In this document: one piece after another, positions 1 through 8,641 of the stretch
Layout of the letters: each line of letters begins with the position of its first letter
Position numbering within the stretch: position 1 is the stretch's first letter
NCBI GenBank assembly: GCA_026386845.1
Contig: JAPLMW010000034.1
Coordinates: 1-32,797 of the forward strand
From: Phycisphaerae bacterium
GTDB lineage: Bacteria > Planctomycetota > Phycisphaerae > Sedimentisphaerales > UBA12454
Direction of reading: 5' to 3'
DNA length: 32,797 nucleotides
Notes under the pieces: model-generated
The model's database searches: none
The model's input: the letters and a program-made list of their open reading frames with translations, nothing else
Told to the model about the DNA's origin: nothing
Translations under genes and position numbers: made by a program

Positions 1-285
1 GGCGGATTCGGCACAATGGATGAGTTCACCGAAGCTCTTGTCCTGATTCAGACCTTCAAACAGGCGTATTTTCCTGTAGTTCTTATGGGCAGCGATTACT
101 GGGCGGGACTTGTCGAATGGATGAAAAAAGATATGCTGGCCAAACACAAGTTCATTGAGCCGCAAGATATGAATGTTTTTACTGTTTGCGATGACCCGCA
201 GAAAGCCGCCCAGGTAATCATTGATTTTCAGAAATCCGGCAAGAAAATCGGACTGCAGGAGCCGAGCGGCCTGAAAAAAACTTAA
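1..285 (+). CDS. LOG family protein, 3' part (5' end outside window)
   Basis: The reading frame is open from base 1 and begins with GGFGT followed by an acidic segment (MDEFTE). This is the PGGxGTxxE nucleotide-binding motif of the LOG/TIGR00730 Rossmann-fold family (lysine-decarboxylase-like, cytokinin riboside 5'-monophosphate phosphoribohydrolase). About 94 C-terminal residues are present. Known members cleave nucleoside monophosphates to base and ribose phosphate; the true substrate here cannot be read from the sequence. The gene ends with TAA 46 bases before the CstA gene, so the two may be co-transcribed. The ATG at 16 is an internal methionine within the motif and not the real start. 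Confidence 0.85.
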   Translation, partial: GGFGTMDEFTEALVLIQTFKQAYFPVVLMGSDYWAGLVEWMKKDMLAKHKFIEPQDMNVFTVCDDPQKAAQVIIDFQKSGKKIGLQEPSGLKKT

Positions 286-331
286 CCTCCCTGCGAGCAA
301 TAAACTTTTTCTTCTCGGATAAGGAAGCAAT

Positions 332-2023
332 ATGATTCCGCTAATTGTGATACTTGCTATGACAGCTCTGTTTCTGGGTTATCGTTTTTACGGCAGAATT
401 CTTTCAAAACAAATGAATTTGGATAACTCGCGCAAGACTCCTTCTGAACAGTTCAGCGACGGCGTCGATTTCGTGCCGGCGAAGATGCCTCTGCTTCTCG
501 GCCAGCATTTTTCCGCCATCGCGGCGGCAGGCCCGATTATCGGCCCGATTCTAAGCTGTTTGTGGTTCGGCTGGCTGCCGACGATTCTATGGCTGATACT
601 CGGCGCGATATTCATCGGCGGCGTTCACGATTTTTACAGCCTTGTAGCATCCATTCGCCACAAGGCCGCAAGCATCGGCGAAATCGTCAAACAATACACC
701 TCGCCGATGGTGCATACCCTCTTTTTATTGTTCGTCTGGCTGACATTGATATATGTCATCATCGCGTTTACCGATGTAACCGCAAATACGTTTAAAACGG
801 TGGTTCAGAAAGCAGCCTACGGCCCGGCTGTAGCCGCATCGTCCATCCTCTACCTTCTTTTGGCTGTTCTTTTAGGAATCCTGCTGTATCATTTCAAAAT
901 GAAACTTTCGCTGGCCACGATAATTTTTGTCCCCCTCGTTTTATTTATTGTCTGGTTCGGCCCGAAATGTCCCGGCTGCGTGCTTTCTTTCCTGGGCGGA
1001 CTGTCGGTAAAACAGTGGGATGTTGTTTTGCTTATCTATTGTTTTATCGCGTCGGTAATTCCTATGTGGCTTTTGCTTCAGCCCCGCGGTTATTTAGGCG
1101 GCTGGATGCTTTATACGGTAATTATAGTTGGTTTCATCGGCGCGTTCAGCGGAAGATTTCGAATAGAATATCCCGCCTTTAATCTCGACGGCCTGTTTAG
1201 TCTTGCCAACGGCAAATTGCTGATTCCCACGTTGTTTATTACCGTTGCCTGCGGAGCCTGCTCAGGCTTTCACGGAATAGTATGCTCCGGCACAACATCG
1301 AAACAATTGGCAAAGGAAAAAGACGCTTTGCCGATTGGTTTCGGCGCGATGTTACTGGAAAGCCTTGTCGGCGTCCTTGCGCTTACTACGATTATGATTG
1401 TGCCGAAAAGCCCGAATCTCTTTACATCAGACCCGAATCTTATCTACGCAAACGGGATATCACGTTATCTCGGTCTTATTGGAATAAAGTTCAGCATCGC
1501 GTTTCCATTTGCGCTGCTTGTTTTTTCGACGTTTGTTTATGATACGCTCGATGTCTGCACAAGGCTTGCGCGATATGTCTTTCAGGAGCTTACCGGCTTA
1601 AAAAGCAGGGCGGGTTCTTTTATTGCAGCGGCGGTGAGTCTCTTTTTGCCGTTTGTTTTCCTGATGCTTACGAAGGAAAAGGCTTATCTTGTCGCTTGGC
1701 CGATTTTCGGCACGAGTAACCAGCTGCTTGCCGCTCTGATTCTTCTGGCGATTTCAATCTGGCTGATAAAGACCGGCAAAAAAGCCGTTTACGCGGTTGT
1801 TCCAATGGCGTTTATGCTTGTGGTAACATTATGGTCGCTGGTTAATCTTACAAAGCCGTTTATTGTTTCTCTGCCGGATATTTTCCGCGGCGCATCCGTT
1901 AAGATTGATATTGTTATCGCCGGCGTCTGCGGCCTTATCCTTTTATTACTGAGCTTGCTGCTTATTAAAGAAACGATAAAAACCTTACTGCTTAATCGTA
2001 ATAATACTGAAAAAGGTTCCTGA
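332..2023 (+). CDS. cstA: CstA family carbon starvation / peptide transporter
   Basis: A 563-residue polytopic membrane protein, with hydrophobic segments along almost its whole length. Near residue 60 it has the hallmark CstA block (GQHFSAIAAAGPIIGP), followed by a GGVHDF segment and later GTSNQLLA. CstA proteins take up peptides or pyruvate in carbon-limited cells. This is the shorter form of the family; the E. coli protein is about 700 residues. The start ATG is preceded by AAGGAAGC, a usable ribosome-binding site. The last codons and the TGA lie inside a small hairpin shared with the convergent radical SAM gene. Substrate is inferred from family only. Confidence 0.92.
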   Translation: MIPLIVILAMTALFLGYRFYGRILSKQMNLDNSRKTPSEQFSDGVDFVPAKMPLLLGQHFSAIAAAGPIIGPILSCLWFGWLPTILWLILGAIFIGGVHDFYSLVASIRHKAASIGEIVKQYTSPMVHTLFLLFVWLTLIYVIIAFTDVTANTFKTVVQKAAYGPAVAASSILYLLLAVLLGILLYHFKMKLSLATIIFVPLVLFIVWFGPKCPGCVLSFLGGLSVKQWDVVLLIYCFIASVIPMWLLLQPRGYLGGWMLYTVIIVGFIGAFSGRFRIEYPAFNLDGLFSLANGKLLIPTLFITVACGACSGFHGIVCSGTTSKQLAKEKDALPIGFGAMLLESLVGVLALTTIMIVPKSPNLFTSDPNLIYANGISRYLGLIGIKFSIAFPFALLVFSTFVYDTLDVCTRLARYVFQELTGLKSRAGSFIAAAVSLFLPFVFLMLTKEKAYLVAWPIFGTSNQLLAALILLAISIWLIKTGKKAVYAVVPMAFMLVVTLWSLVNLTKPFIVSLPDIFRGASVKIDIVIAGVCGLILLLLSLLLIKETIKTLLLNRNNTEKGS

Positions 2024-2032
2024 CACCTTTTT
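2010..2032. terminator. Small hairpin between convergent genes, possible bidirectional terminator
   Basis: AAAAAGGT (2010-2017) and ACCTTTTT (2025-2032) form a perfect 8-bp stem around a 7-base loop, with A- and T-runs at its edges, so it could stop transcription from both sides. It holds the cstA stop (TGA 2021-2023) and touches the radical SAM stop (TAA on the minus strand, 2031-2033). The sequence resembles a small palindrome I remember as dispersed in other bacterial genomes; that is recollection and was not checked. Confidence 0.5.
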
Positions 2033-3767
2033 ATCTATCCTCTGCCGTTTGTAGATGTTTTAGCAAATAATTTTTCTCAGGCCCGCCGAGATGCTGCCAT
2101 GGCAGAATTTCATCAGGCTCAAATTTCCTTGCCGCGAGTTTGTTTAAATCAAGACCGAACTTTTCAAACGCATTTTGCCATAAATCGAACCTGAAACATT
2201 CATCCCACAAATCAAACCTTGCACCACTTTTATACGCGTATTCAATAACATCGGCCAGTTTTCTGTCGCCTCTGCCAATGGCCGATTCGAGGAGACTTGC
2301 CTGGATATTGTGAAATTTGAAGTTTAAAAATCTTGCGTTAAGTTTTCTTTTTTCAGCTAAGATAATGTCTTTGACGTTTCTAAAATATTCCTCGCTTTGC
2401 TGCGCCTGCCAGCCAAAGGGTGTGTGGGCCTTGGGCACAAACCAGCTTACCGCAGCGTTTATCTTGGCAACTTTGCCGCGGACCTTTTTTCGCAATACCG
2501 CAAGCTCATAGCAAAGTTTTACTATATTTTTAATGTCTTCCTCGGTCTCGGTCGGCAATCCCGCCATAAAATAAAGTTTTATACTCTCAAAACCCTGCTT
2601 ATACGCTTCTTCGACCGCGGCGAAAAGATTTTCATCCGTTATGGGTTTATTGATAATTTTGCGAAGCCTTTCACTTGCCGCTTCAACCGCGATTGTCAGG
2701 CCGCTCTTGCGAACTGACGATGCGAGTTTCGGCAAAAGTTTTAATTGAACATCAACACGCAGACTCGGCAAAGATATTCCAACACGGCGAGGCTGAAAAT
2801 ATTCATTAAGCAGACTTATAGTTTCCTCGAGATATGGATAATCAGCCGTTGAGAGACTCAAAAGGCCGATTGTATCGAGACCGGTCGCGGCATAAGCAGC
2901 TTTTGCGATTTCGAGAATTCTCTGCGGGCTGCGAAAACGGACAGGTCTTCTGCAAAAACTCGCCTGGCAGAAATTACACCTGCCCGGACAGCCCCGCATA
3001 ACCTCAATGCTTATCCTTTCGTGAACGGCCTGCATAAAAGGCACAATCGGTTTTTCGGGCACAACGGATTTGTCAAGGTCATCAACGACAGCATCTAAAA
3101 TCTTCGGGGGCAACCCGTCGTAAAGCGAAGGAACGTAAATAAAAGGAAATTTTTTGGCAGTTTCTATTAAGATTTTTTGTTTTGGCGTATTGTTTTTTTT
3201 GTGTTCAATCAGAAATTGTGCCAGTTCGACAGCCGCCTCTTCAGCCTGGCCGAGCAGGAACATATCGAAAAAATCCGCTATTGGTTCGCAGCAGTTTGCC
3301 ATACCCGCCCCGCCTAAAATCAATGGGAAATCTTGTCCTCTGTCTTTGCTCCGCAGTGGAATACCGGCAAGGTCGAGGGTGTTTAAAATGCTTGTATAAC
3401 AAAGCTCGTTTGTAAGGCTAAAACCCAGAATATCGAAATCCGCGACCTTTGCCTTTGATTCGAGGGTGTAAAGGGGGATATTTTTCTGCTTCATTATTTC
3501 CTGCGCGTCAATCCACGGCAGAAAGACCCTTTCGGCAGCGACATTCGGCAGGCGGTTTAAAGCTTCATAAACTATAGCCATCCCCGTATGGCTCATTCCG
3601 ATTTCATAAACATCGGGAAAACATAAGGCAATTTTTAAATCGCATTTGTCGAAGTCTTTTTTAATCTGGTTAACTTCGCCGCCGATATAACGTGAAGGCG
3701 TTCTGACGAACGGCAGAAACGCCTGTTCGACCATATCTTTAAGTATTGTAATTTTTTGATTTTTCAC
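2031..3767 (-). CDS. Radical SAM protein, TIGR03960-like, B12-binding-type N-terminus
   Basis: A 578-residue protein. An N-terminal region of about 240 residues resembles a cobalamin-binding-like Rossmann segment (PDVYEIGMSHTG near 51, LGGAGMANCCEPIADF near 151). It is followed by a radical SAM core with the CX3CX2C cluster motif at C260, C264 and C267 (RGCPGRCNFCQ), which binds the 4Fe-4S cluster that cleaves S-adenosylmethionine. This matches the uncharacterised TIGR03960 family, often found next to or fused with a TIGR03936/DUF2344 partner; no partner is present here. The stop codon lies within the hairpin shared with cstA. The reaction is unknown. Confidence 0.85.
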   Translation of the reverse strand: MKNQKITILKDMVEQAFLPFVRTPSRYIGGEVNQIKKDFDKCDLKIALCFPDVYEIGMSHTGMAIVYEALNRLPNVAAERVFLPWIDAQEIMKQKNIPLYTLESKAKVADFDILGFSLTNELCYTSILNTLDLAGIPLRSKDRGQDFPLILGGAGMANCCEPIADFFDMFLLGQAEEAAVELAQFLIEHKKNNTPKQKILIETAKKFPFIYVPSLYDGLPPKILDAVVDDLDKSVVPEKPIVPFMQAVHERISIEVMRGCPGRCNFCQASFCRRPVRFRSPQRILEIAKAAYAATGLDTIGLLSLSTADYPYLEETISLLNEYFQPRRVGISLPSLRVDVQLKLLPKLASSVRKSGLTIAVEAASERLRKIINKPITDENLFAAVEEAYKQGFESIKLYFMAGLPTETEEDIKNIVKLCYELAVLRKKVRGKVAKINAAVSWFVPKAHTPFGWQAQQSEEYFRNVKDIILAEKRKLNARFLNFKFHNIQASLLESAIGRGDRKLADVIEYAYKSGARFDLWDECFRFDLWQNAFEKFGLDLNKLAARKFEPDEILPWQHLGGPEKNYLLKHLQTAEDR

Positions 3768-3801
3768 GCGGGCATTATAACATTTTCCACCGTAATTGTA
3801 A

Positions 3802-3830
3802 TTGATATTTGCTGTTAGATAAATGATAAT
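3802..3830 (+). promoter_or_regulatory. Predicted sigma70-type promoter for apbE
   Basis: TTGATA (3802-3807), a 17-base spacer and GATAAT (3825-3830) match the -35 and -10 consensus at five of six positions each. The predicted transcript would start just before the AACGGGAT dyads and so carry them in its 5' leader. Prediction by eye only. Confidence 0.5.
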
Positions 3831-3949
3831 AACCGGGAATGAATCCCGTTAGAAATCATAAATGGAAAAGAAGTTTCTAACTGGATGAATCCTGTTAAAA
3901 TAACAATGTGTAAGAGTTTGTAATGAAAAAGAAAGATTTCTAACGGGAT
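3829..3949. repeat. AACGGGAT dyad cluster with 15-bp inverted ends, running into the apbE start codon
   Basis: ATCCCGTTAGAAATC (3843-3857) and its exact complement GATTTCTAACGGGAT (3935-3949) form a 15-bp inverted repeat. Between them is a weaker dyad, AACTGGATGAATCCTGTT, and the left end forms a further small dyad (CGGGA/TCCCG). The unit appears to be AACGGGAT-GA-ATCCCGTT, present in two and a half decaying copies. The last two bases of the right arm are the first two of the apbE ATG. Confidence 0.75.
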
Positions 3950-4979
3950 GAAGAATCGAAAATTTATTTTTGCATTAACAGCCCTGATAATAATTTTCAT
4001 TTCGTATCTGCTGGTAAACAGACTTAATGATAAAAGGCTTGTTGTAGTTGAAAGCCCGAATAAGATTGTGATGAACACAATCGCAAGGGTTGTAGCTGTT
4101 GCGCCTGACGAAAAAATCGCTCGTTTGAGTATCGATGCCGCCTTTGAGAAGATATATCGTGTTGAAAAACTGATGAACAGATACGACCCGAACTCACAGT
4201 TGTCGCAGGTCAATAAACTTGCGGCCAAGGAGCCTGTAAGGGTTGATAAGGAATTGTTTGATATTTTGCAGCAATCGGTTTACTACAGCAAATTGTCGGA
4301 TGGCGCTTTTGATATTACCGTAGGTCCTCTGGTTGATTTATGGAGAAAATGTGCCGAGGCGAATTCAATGCCGACAGATGAGCAGCTTGCGGAAGTCAAA
4401 AAAATAATCGGCTGCGATAAATTACTGCTTGATGCAAATGATTTTTCAGTAAAGTTTGCGGCGAAAGGAATGAAACTCGACCTGGGCGGGATTGCCAAAG
4501 GGTTCGCGGTTGACCTTGCCGCAGGGGAAATGAAAAAAGCAGGTGCGGTCGGCGGATTAATAGACCTCGGCGGCCAAATCGGCTGCTTCGGCACAACTGA
4601 GAAAAAAGGCAAATGGATTGTCGGCGTTCGCAATCCGGCAAAATCCGAGGATAATAAGATTATCGCGAGGCTCACTCTTTCCGACGCGGCGGTTTCGACC
4701 AGCGGCAATTATGAAAGATTTTATAAAATCGGCGACAATCGCTTCAGCCATATTTTTAATCCCGCAACCGAGAAAAGCACCGACCAGCTCAGCAGCGTTA
4801 CAATTATCGCGTTAAACGGCACCGAGGCTGATGCTCTTTCTACCGCTGTAAGCGTAATGGGAGCGGAAAAAGGTCTTGAGCTAATCGAAAAAACAGAAAA
4901 TACGGAAGCTGTAATTATCAAAGCCGATAGTCAGGATTTAATCAAAAGCAGCGGGGCGCAGCAGTATTTGATAGAATAA
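3948..4979 (+). CDS. apbE: FAD:protein FMN transferase (ApbE family)
   Basis: A 343-residue protein with one N-terminal membrane anchor (about residues 6-23), so the enzyme is probably exported and anchored. ApbE attaches FMN from FAD to a threonine of flavoproteins such as the NqrB/NqrC or RnfG/RnfD subunits. Family signs are MNRYDPNSQLSQVN near 76, DITVGPLVDLW near 122, LDLGGIAKGFAVD at 177-189, HIFNPATEK at 268-276, and ADALSTAVSVMG near 294, which carries metal-binding residues. The start at 3948 keeps the anchor; starting at the ATG at 4071 would lose it. The ribosome-binding site is weak and the start codon overlaps a palindromic repeat. No Nqr/Rnf gene is in the window. The next gene follows after 25 bases. 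Confidence 0.92.
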   Translation: MKNRKFIFALTALIIIFISYLLVNRLNDKRLVVVESPNKIVMNTIARVVAVAPDEKIARLSIDAAFEKIYRVEKLMNRYDPNSQLSQVNKLAAKEPVRVDKELFDILQQSVYYSKLSDGAFDITVGPLVDLWRKCAEANSMPTDEQLAEVKKIIGCDKLLLDANDFSVKFAAKGMKLDLGGIAKGFAVDLAAGEMKKAGAVGGLIDLGGQIGCFGTTEKKGKWIVGVRNPAKSEDNKIIARLTLSDAAVSTSGNYERFYKIGDNRFSHIFNPATEKSTDQLSSVTIIALNGTEADALSTAVSVMGAEKGLELIEKTENTEAVIIKADSQDLIKSSGAQQYLIE

Positions 4980-5004
4980 AGATACAGATAAAAAGGAGCA
5001 AAAT

Positions 5005-6237
5005 ATGTCAGTCTTTTTAATCAGTATAGCGGTCGCGTTAGGCGTTTCATTTCTGTGCTCTTTGGCGGAGGCGGCTTTGCTGAGCCTTACTCCCAGCCAG
5101 ATTGCCCGCCTGTCGCAAAGACATCCTTCAATCGGCCAGATATGGCAGAATTTTAAAGCTGATATTACGCGGCCCATAGCGGTTATTCTAATACTGAATA
5201 CATCGGCGCATACCATTGGCGCCTCGGTCGCAGGTTCGAGTTTTGACGATATTTTCGGCGCTAAATGGATTTGGCTTTTTTCGCTCATATTCACTTTTGT
5301 GATGGTGCAGTTTACCGAAATTCTGCCCAAATCGCTCGGCGTCCGCTTTAACAGCGAATTAGGGTATCTTCTCGCAAGGCCGCTCGATATAAGCATCAGA
5401 ATATTTGAACCAGTAATAAAAATAGTTCACTTAATCAACAAACCCTTTGAGGGGAAATCGCAGAAAAAAGGTTCGCAGATGGCAGTTGATGAGATTGCCG
5501 CTCTGGCGGGTCTGGCACGCCTCTCGAAGCAAATCAGTCAGCATCAGGAAAAAATTATCCTTGGTGCATCCCGCCTGACAAGGCTTAGTGTCAAGGATGT
5601 AATGATTCCGGTCGAACAGGTTTCTTTCCTGTCTTCCCTGAAGTCTATAGGAGAGGCTGTGCTTGCCGCTCATAATGATTTTCATACGCGCTACCCTGTT
5701 TGCCGGGGCGATAACCGCGACGATGTTATCGGCTATGCCAATTTTAAGGAAATGATTTATTTTATGAAGACAAACCCAAAAGACCAGAGCTTCCTCGGCA
5801 TCATCAGGCCGCTGCATTTCGTATCGCCGCAGGATTCTGCCGCCGACCTGATGAAAACTTTTATCGAGCAGCACGTCCACATCGCGATTGTCCGTGATTA
5901 TTCCGGCAAAACCATTGGCCTGGTAACCCTCGAAGACATTGTCGAAGAGCTTGTCGGCGAACTGGAAGACGAATTCGACAGGCTGCCTCGTATGCAGCAC
6001 CAGCTTTCAGGCGGAATCTGGATGGTCGGCGGCGGCGTGATGACGGCGGAACTCTTTGCCGCAGTGCCTGCCGCAGGGCCGGCGGAAACAGCCAATAAAA
6101 AAGTCGCAGACTGGTTTGTTGAAAAGCTCGGCCATACCCCTCGCGTCGGCGACAGCTTAACTTATAACAATTTTGAATTTTCAGTCCGCCGTGTCCGCCG
6201 CGGAAGGGTCTTCGAAATCGCTGTTTCGAAAAAATAA
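5005..6237 (+). CDS. CNNM/CorC-type membrane protein with CBS domains (HlyC/CorC family)
   Basis: A 410-residue protein in the usual three-part layout. An N-terminal DUF21/CNNM transmembrane region (residues about 1-150) contains LAEAALLSLTPSQIARL and the TEILPKSLG motif. A CBS pair (about 190-325) begins at RLSVKDVMIPVEQV and ends at GKTIGLVTLEDIVEELVGEL. A small C-terminal CorC/HlyC domain (about 335-408) ends the protein. Relatives are linked to magnesium or cobalt efflux. The start is set by AAGGAG nine bases upstream. It lies 25 bases after apbE in the same direction, probably in one transcript. The ion transported cannot be judged from sequence alone. Confidence 0.9.
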   Translation: MSVFLISIAVALGVSFLCSLAEAALLSLTPSQIARLSQRHPSIGQIWQNFKADITRPIAVILILNTSAHTIGASVAGSSFDDIFGAKWIWLFSLIFTFVMVQFTEILPKSLGVRFNSELGYLLARPLDISIRIFEPVIKIVHLINKPFEGKSQKKGSQMAVDEIAALAGLARLSKQISQHQEKIILGASRLTRLSVKDVMIPVEQVSFLSSLKSIGEAVLAAHNDFHTRYPVCRGDNRDDVIGYANFKEMIYFMKTNPKDQSFLGIIRPLHFVSPQDSAADLMKTFIEQHVHIAIVRDYSGKTIGLVTLEDIVEELVGELEDEFDRLPRMQHQLSGGIWMVGGGVMTAELFAAVPAAGPAETANKKVADWFVEKLGHTPRVGDSLTYNNFEFSVRRVRRGRVFEIAVSKK

Positions 6238-6287
6238 TAGAATATAGAATAGAGAATGTAGTATATAGAGGCTGACTGTCAATTTGT

Positions 6288-6316
6288 TTGACTATCCTTG
6301 GCAATTGTGGTAAATA
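6288..6316 (+). promoter_or_regulatory. Possible promoter for pheA
   Basis: TTGACT (6288-6293) is followed after 17 bases by TAAATA, a poor -10 box. It lies in the 142-base gap between the CNNM gene and pheA, where a new transcript is expected. The -35 is good, the -10 weak. Confidence 0.3.
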
Positions 6317-6379
6317 TAACCGGTTTTAGGGCAATTTCACTGTATCCGCATTCGCTAAGGTTATGGCTGACAGGTTGTT

Positions 6380-7447
6380 ATGAATCTTGAGGATTTGCGT
6401 AAAAAGATAGACCAGATAGATTCAAAGCTCGTTGAGCTGCTCAATGAACGTGCGCAGGTTGTTATCCAAATCGGCAAGGTTAAAGGCGATGGTCCTGTTT
6501 ACGCCCCGGACCGTGAAAAAAAAGTGCTTGGGCGAATAGCGGAATTGAATAAAGGTCCTTTACCTGACAGGACGCTTGCCGCGATATGGCGGGAGCTGAT
6601 GAGCGGCTCGTTCTTTCTTGAACGGCCTTTGAGAATTTCATATCTCGGGCCGGAAGGAAGCTTTACGCATACTGCCGCGATTAGAAAGTTCGGCCAGAGC
6701 GTTGAATACGAAGCGGTGTTCGATATCCGCGGAATATTTGACGAAGTAAGCAGGGGGCATTGCGACCTCGGCGTTGTGCCGATAGAAAATTCGGCCGGCG
6801 GCGGTGTTATAGAAACGCTCGATGCCTTCGTGGATACAAATGTGTTTGTCTGTACCGAAGTCTATATGCCGATACATCATAATCTTCTTGCGAACTGCAA
6901 GCTGGAAAAGGTTAAAAAAATATATTCCAAACCGGAAGTTTTCGCTCAGTGCCAGCGATGGCTGAGTATGACCTTCAAGGAGGCGAACACGATACCTGTT
7001 GCATCGACCGCCAAGGCGGCGCAAATGGCGGCAAAAGAAAAGTTCGCTGCCGCGATAGGCTCGGATATTGCCGCTGAACTGTATGGATTGCAGATGATAT
7101 GCGAAAATATCGAGGATATCGCAAATAATGTAACGCGATTTCTCGTAATAAGCAAAGAAGACGCCAGACCCACAGGAGATGATAAAACCTCGATATTGTT
7201 CAGCACCGCCCATAAGGCAGGTGCTTTGGCTGATGTGCTGGATGTCTTCAAGAAACGGCAGATTAACCTTACCAATATAGAATCGAGGCCGAGCAAGAAA
7301 AGACAGCGGGAATATTATTTCTTCGTCGATTGTCAGGGACATCGAAAAGATGAAAAATTTATGAAATGTATCGAAGAAGTAAAGCAGCACTGTCTCCAGC
7401 TTTCTGTTCTTGGCAGTTATCCGAAAAACGATACATTGTTAGAGTAA
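6380..7447 (+). CDS. pheA: Bifunctional chorismate mutase / prephenate dehydratase (P-protein)
   Basis: A 355-residue protein with three domains. An AroQ chorismate mutase helix bundle (1-85) is followed by prephenate dehydratase (about 85-265), with YLGPEGSFTHTAA at 88-100, GVVPIENSAGGGV at 131-143 and the catalytic TRF at 252-254. The C-terminal ACT domain (about 270-350) has GALADVL and the phenylalanine-binding ESRP at 301-304, so feedback inhibition by phenylalanine is expected. The enzyme converts chorismate to phenylpyruvate in the cytoplasm. It stands first in a run of same-strand genes, with tpiA 15 bases downstream. Confidence 0.95.
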   Translation: MNLEDLRKKIDQIDSKLVELLNERAQVVIQIGKVKGDGPVYAPDREKKVLGRIAELNKGPLPDRTLAAIWRELMSGSFFLERPLRISYLGPEGSFTHTAAIRKFGQSVEYEAVFDIRGIFDEVSRGHCDLGVVPIENSAGGGVIETLDAFVDTNVFVCTEVYMPIHHNLLANCKLEKVKKIYSKPEVFAQCQRWLSMTFKEANTIPVASTAKAAQMAAKEKFAAAIGSDIAAELYGLQMICENIEDIANNVTRFLVISKEDARPTGDDKTSILFSTAHKAGALADVLDVFKKRQINLTNIESRPSKKRQREYYFFVDCQGHRKDEKFMKCIEEVKQHCLQLSVLGSYPKNDTLLE

Positions 7448-7462
7448 TTTCAGGAGAATAGA

Positions 7463-8227
7463 ATGAGAAAACCATTTATAGGCGGCAACTGGAAAATGAA
7501 TACGGACAGCAAAAGCGCTGTCGAGCTTGCCAAGAGTGTAGTGCAGAAATGCGGCCCGATGCCCGGCAAAGTTGACATTTGTATCTGTCCGCCGTTTGTT
7601 TATCTTCCGGCAGTGAAAAACGCACTTGGCTCCTCAAATATTAGCCTTGGCGCACAGGATGTTTATTTTGAATCTAAGGGCGCCTTTACTGGTGAGATAA
7701 GCTGTCAGATGCTTAAAGACATCGGCTGCAAAGATGTGATAATCGGCCATTCCGAAAGAAGGCATGTGCTCGGTGAAACTGATGAACTTATTAACAAGAA
7801 ACTTTTAGCGGCGATAGACGCAGGTCTGTTGCCGATATTCTGCGTCGGCGAGCTTTTGGAGCAGCGGAAAGCCGGTAAAACCGAGCAGATTGTAAAAGAA
7901 CAGGTTCAGAAAGGCTTGAAAGGGATAACTGTCGAGAAGGCAAAGGCGGTTACGATAGCTTACGAGCCTGTCTGGGCCATAGGCACAGGGATAAATGCCT
8001 CGCCGCAGCAGGCACAGGAAGTGCATTTAATGATTCGACAGCTTATTGCCGCGATGTATAATAAGGACTTTGCCGGGCAGATAAGAATACAATACGGCGG
8101 CTCGGTAAAACCGGACAACGCCGCTGAATTGATAGCACAGGCGGATGTTGACGGATTTTTAGTCGGCGGAGCGAGCCTCAAGGCCGATGATTTTGCTGCG
8201 ATTGTAAAAGCAGCGGCGGAAAGATAG
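7463..8227 (+). CDS. tpiA: Triosephosphate isomerase
   Basis: A 254-residue TIM barrel of normal length. Catalytic residues are visible: K11 in GGNWKMN, H96 in IIGHSERR and E168 in the AYEPVWAIGTG signature; the phosphate-binding GGS and GG(A)S loops are near 210 and 232. It interconverts dihydroxyacetone phosphate and glyceraldehyde 3-phosphate in glycolysis. AGGAGA sits seven bases before the ATG. The order tpiA-secG is common in bacteria. The 72-base gap to secG starts with a repeat-like stretch. Confidence 0.97.
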   Translation: MRKPFIGGNWKMNTDSKSAVELAKSVVQKCGPMPGKVDICICPPFVYLPAVKNALGSSNISLGAQDVYFESKGAFTGEISCQMLKDIGCKDVIIGHSERRHVLGETDELINKKLLAAIDAGLLPIFCVGELLEQRKAGKTEQIVKEQVQKGLKGITVEKAKAVTIAYEPVWAIGTGINASPQQAQEVHLMIRQLIAAMYNKDFAGQIRIQYGGSVKPDNAAELIAQADVDGFLVGGASLKADDFAAIVKAAAER

Positions 8228-8252
8228 CCGCGAAGGCGCGAAGACACAAAGT
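8226..8252. repeat. GCGAAGACACAAAG-type dispersed intergenic word
   Basis: The spacer after tpiA begins with CGCGAAGGCGCGAAGACACA. It resembles the left arm of the inverted repeat at 28576-28647 (CCACGAAGACACAAGG). It appears to be one arm of the same dispersed family. Confidence 0.4.
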
Positions 8253-8299
8253 ATTTAAAAGATATAGAAAATGACATTTGATTTTATTGAGGTAATGAT

Positions 8300-8641
8300 A
8301 TGACAGGTTTTGTTTTGGCGGCGGTGCCGTTTGTTATGAAAATTGTTATGGCGTTCTGGGTTCTTGCCGCTTTGATTTTGGTTCTTATCGTTTTGATACA
8401 GAAGGGCAAAGGCGGCGGACTCAGCGCAGCCTTTGGCGGAATCGGCAGCTCACTGCTTGGCACAAAGACAGGCGACTTTCTTACGTGGGTTACAATTTGC
8501 ATCGTCGCGGTCTGGCTGCTTTTAAGCGTTGTTGCCGTCAAGTGGTTCAAGCCTCGTGCAAGCGAATATCTCCAGAGCGGCCAATTTCAAGCCGAGTATC
8601 CGGCTGCCGGAAACGACGGCTTTTCTCGAGCAGGATATTGA
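8300..8641 (+). CDS. secG: Protein translocase subunit SecG, C-terminus altered
   Basis: A 113-residue protein with two transmembrane segments (about 15-33 and 61-78) and the SecG block IQKGKGGGLSAAFGG between them; it is the accessory subunit of the SecYEG channel. The start is supported by GAGGTAATGATATG. After WFKP near residue 80 the frame continues for about 30 residues that lie entirely in the out-of-frame 5' part of yicC, so the native SecG tail is probably lost and replaced by a frame-junk tail. The transmembrane core is intact, so function is likely kept. See the finding on the secG-yicC junction. Confidence 0.88.
   Translation: MTGFVLAAVPFVMKIVMAFWVLAALILVLIVLIQKGKGGGLSAAFGGIGSSLLGTKTGDFLTWVTICIVAVWLLLSVVAVKWFKPRASEYLQSGQFQAEYPAAGNDGFSRAGY

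Noticed and set aside
3815-4228. 137-codon minus-strand frame over the 5' end of apbE
   Set aside because: Covers the dyad repeats and the apbE anchor; serine/isoleucine-rich antisense product.
6638-7390. 250-codon minus-strand frame over pheA
   Set aside because: Antisense of a fully motif-supported gene, no recognisable domain.
8300-8330. MTGF at the start of SecG as the missing YicC N-terminus
   Set aside because: The following residues are a SecG transmembrane helix and the frame is that of secG; the match is four residues and coincidental.
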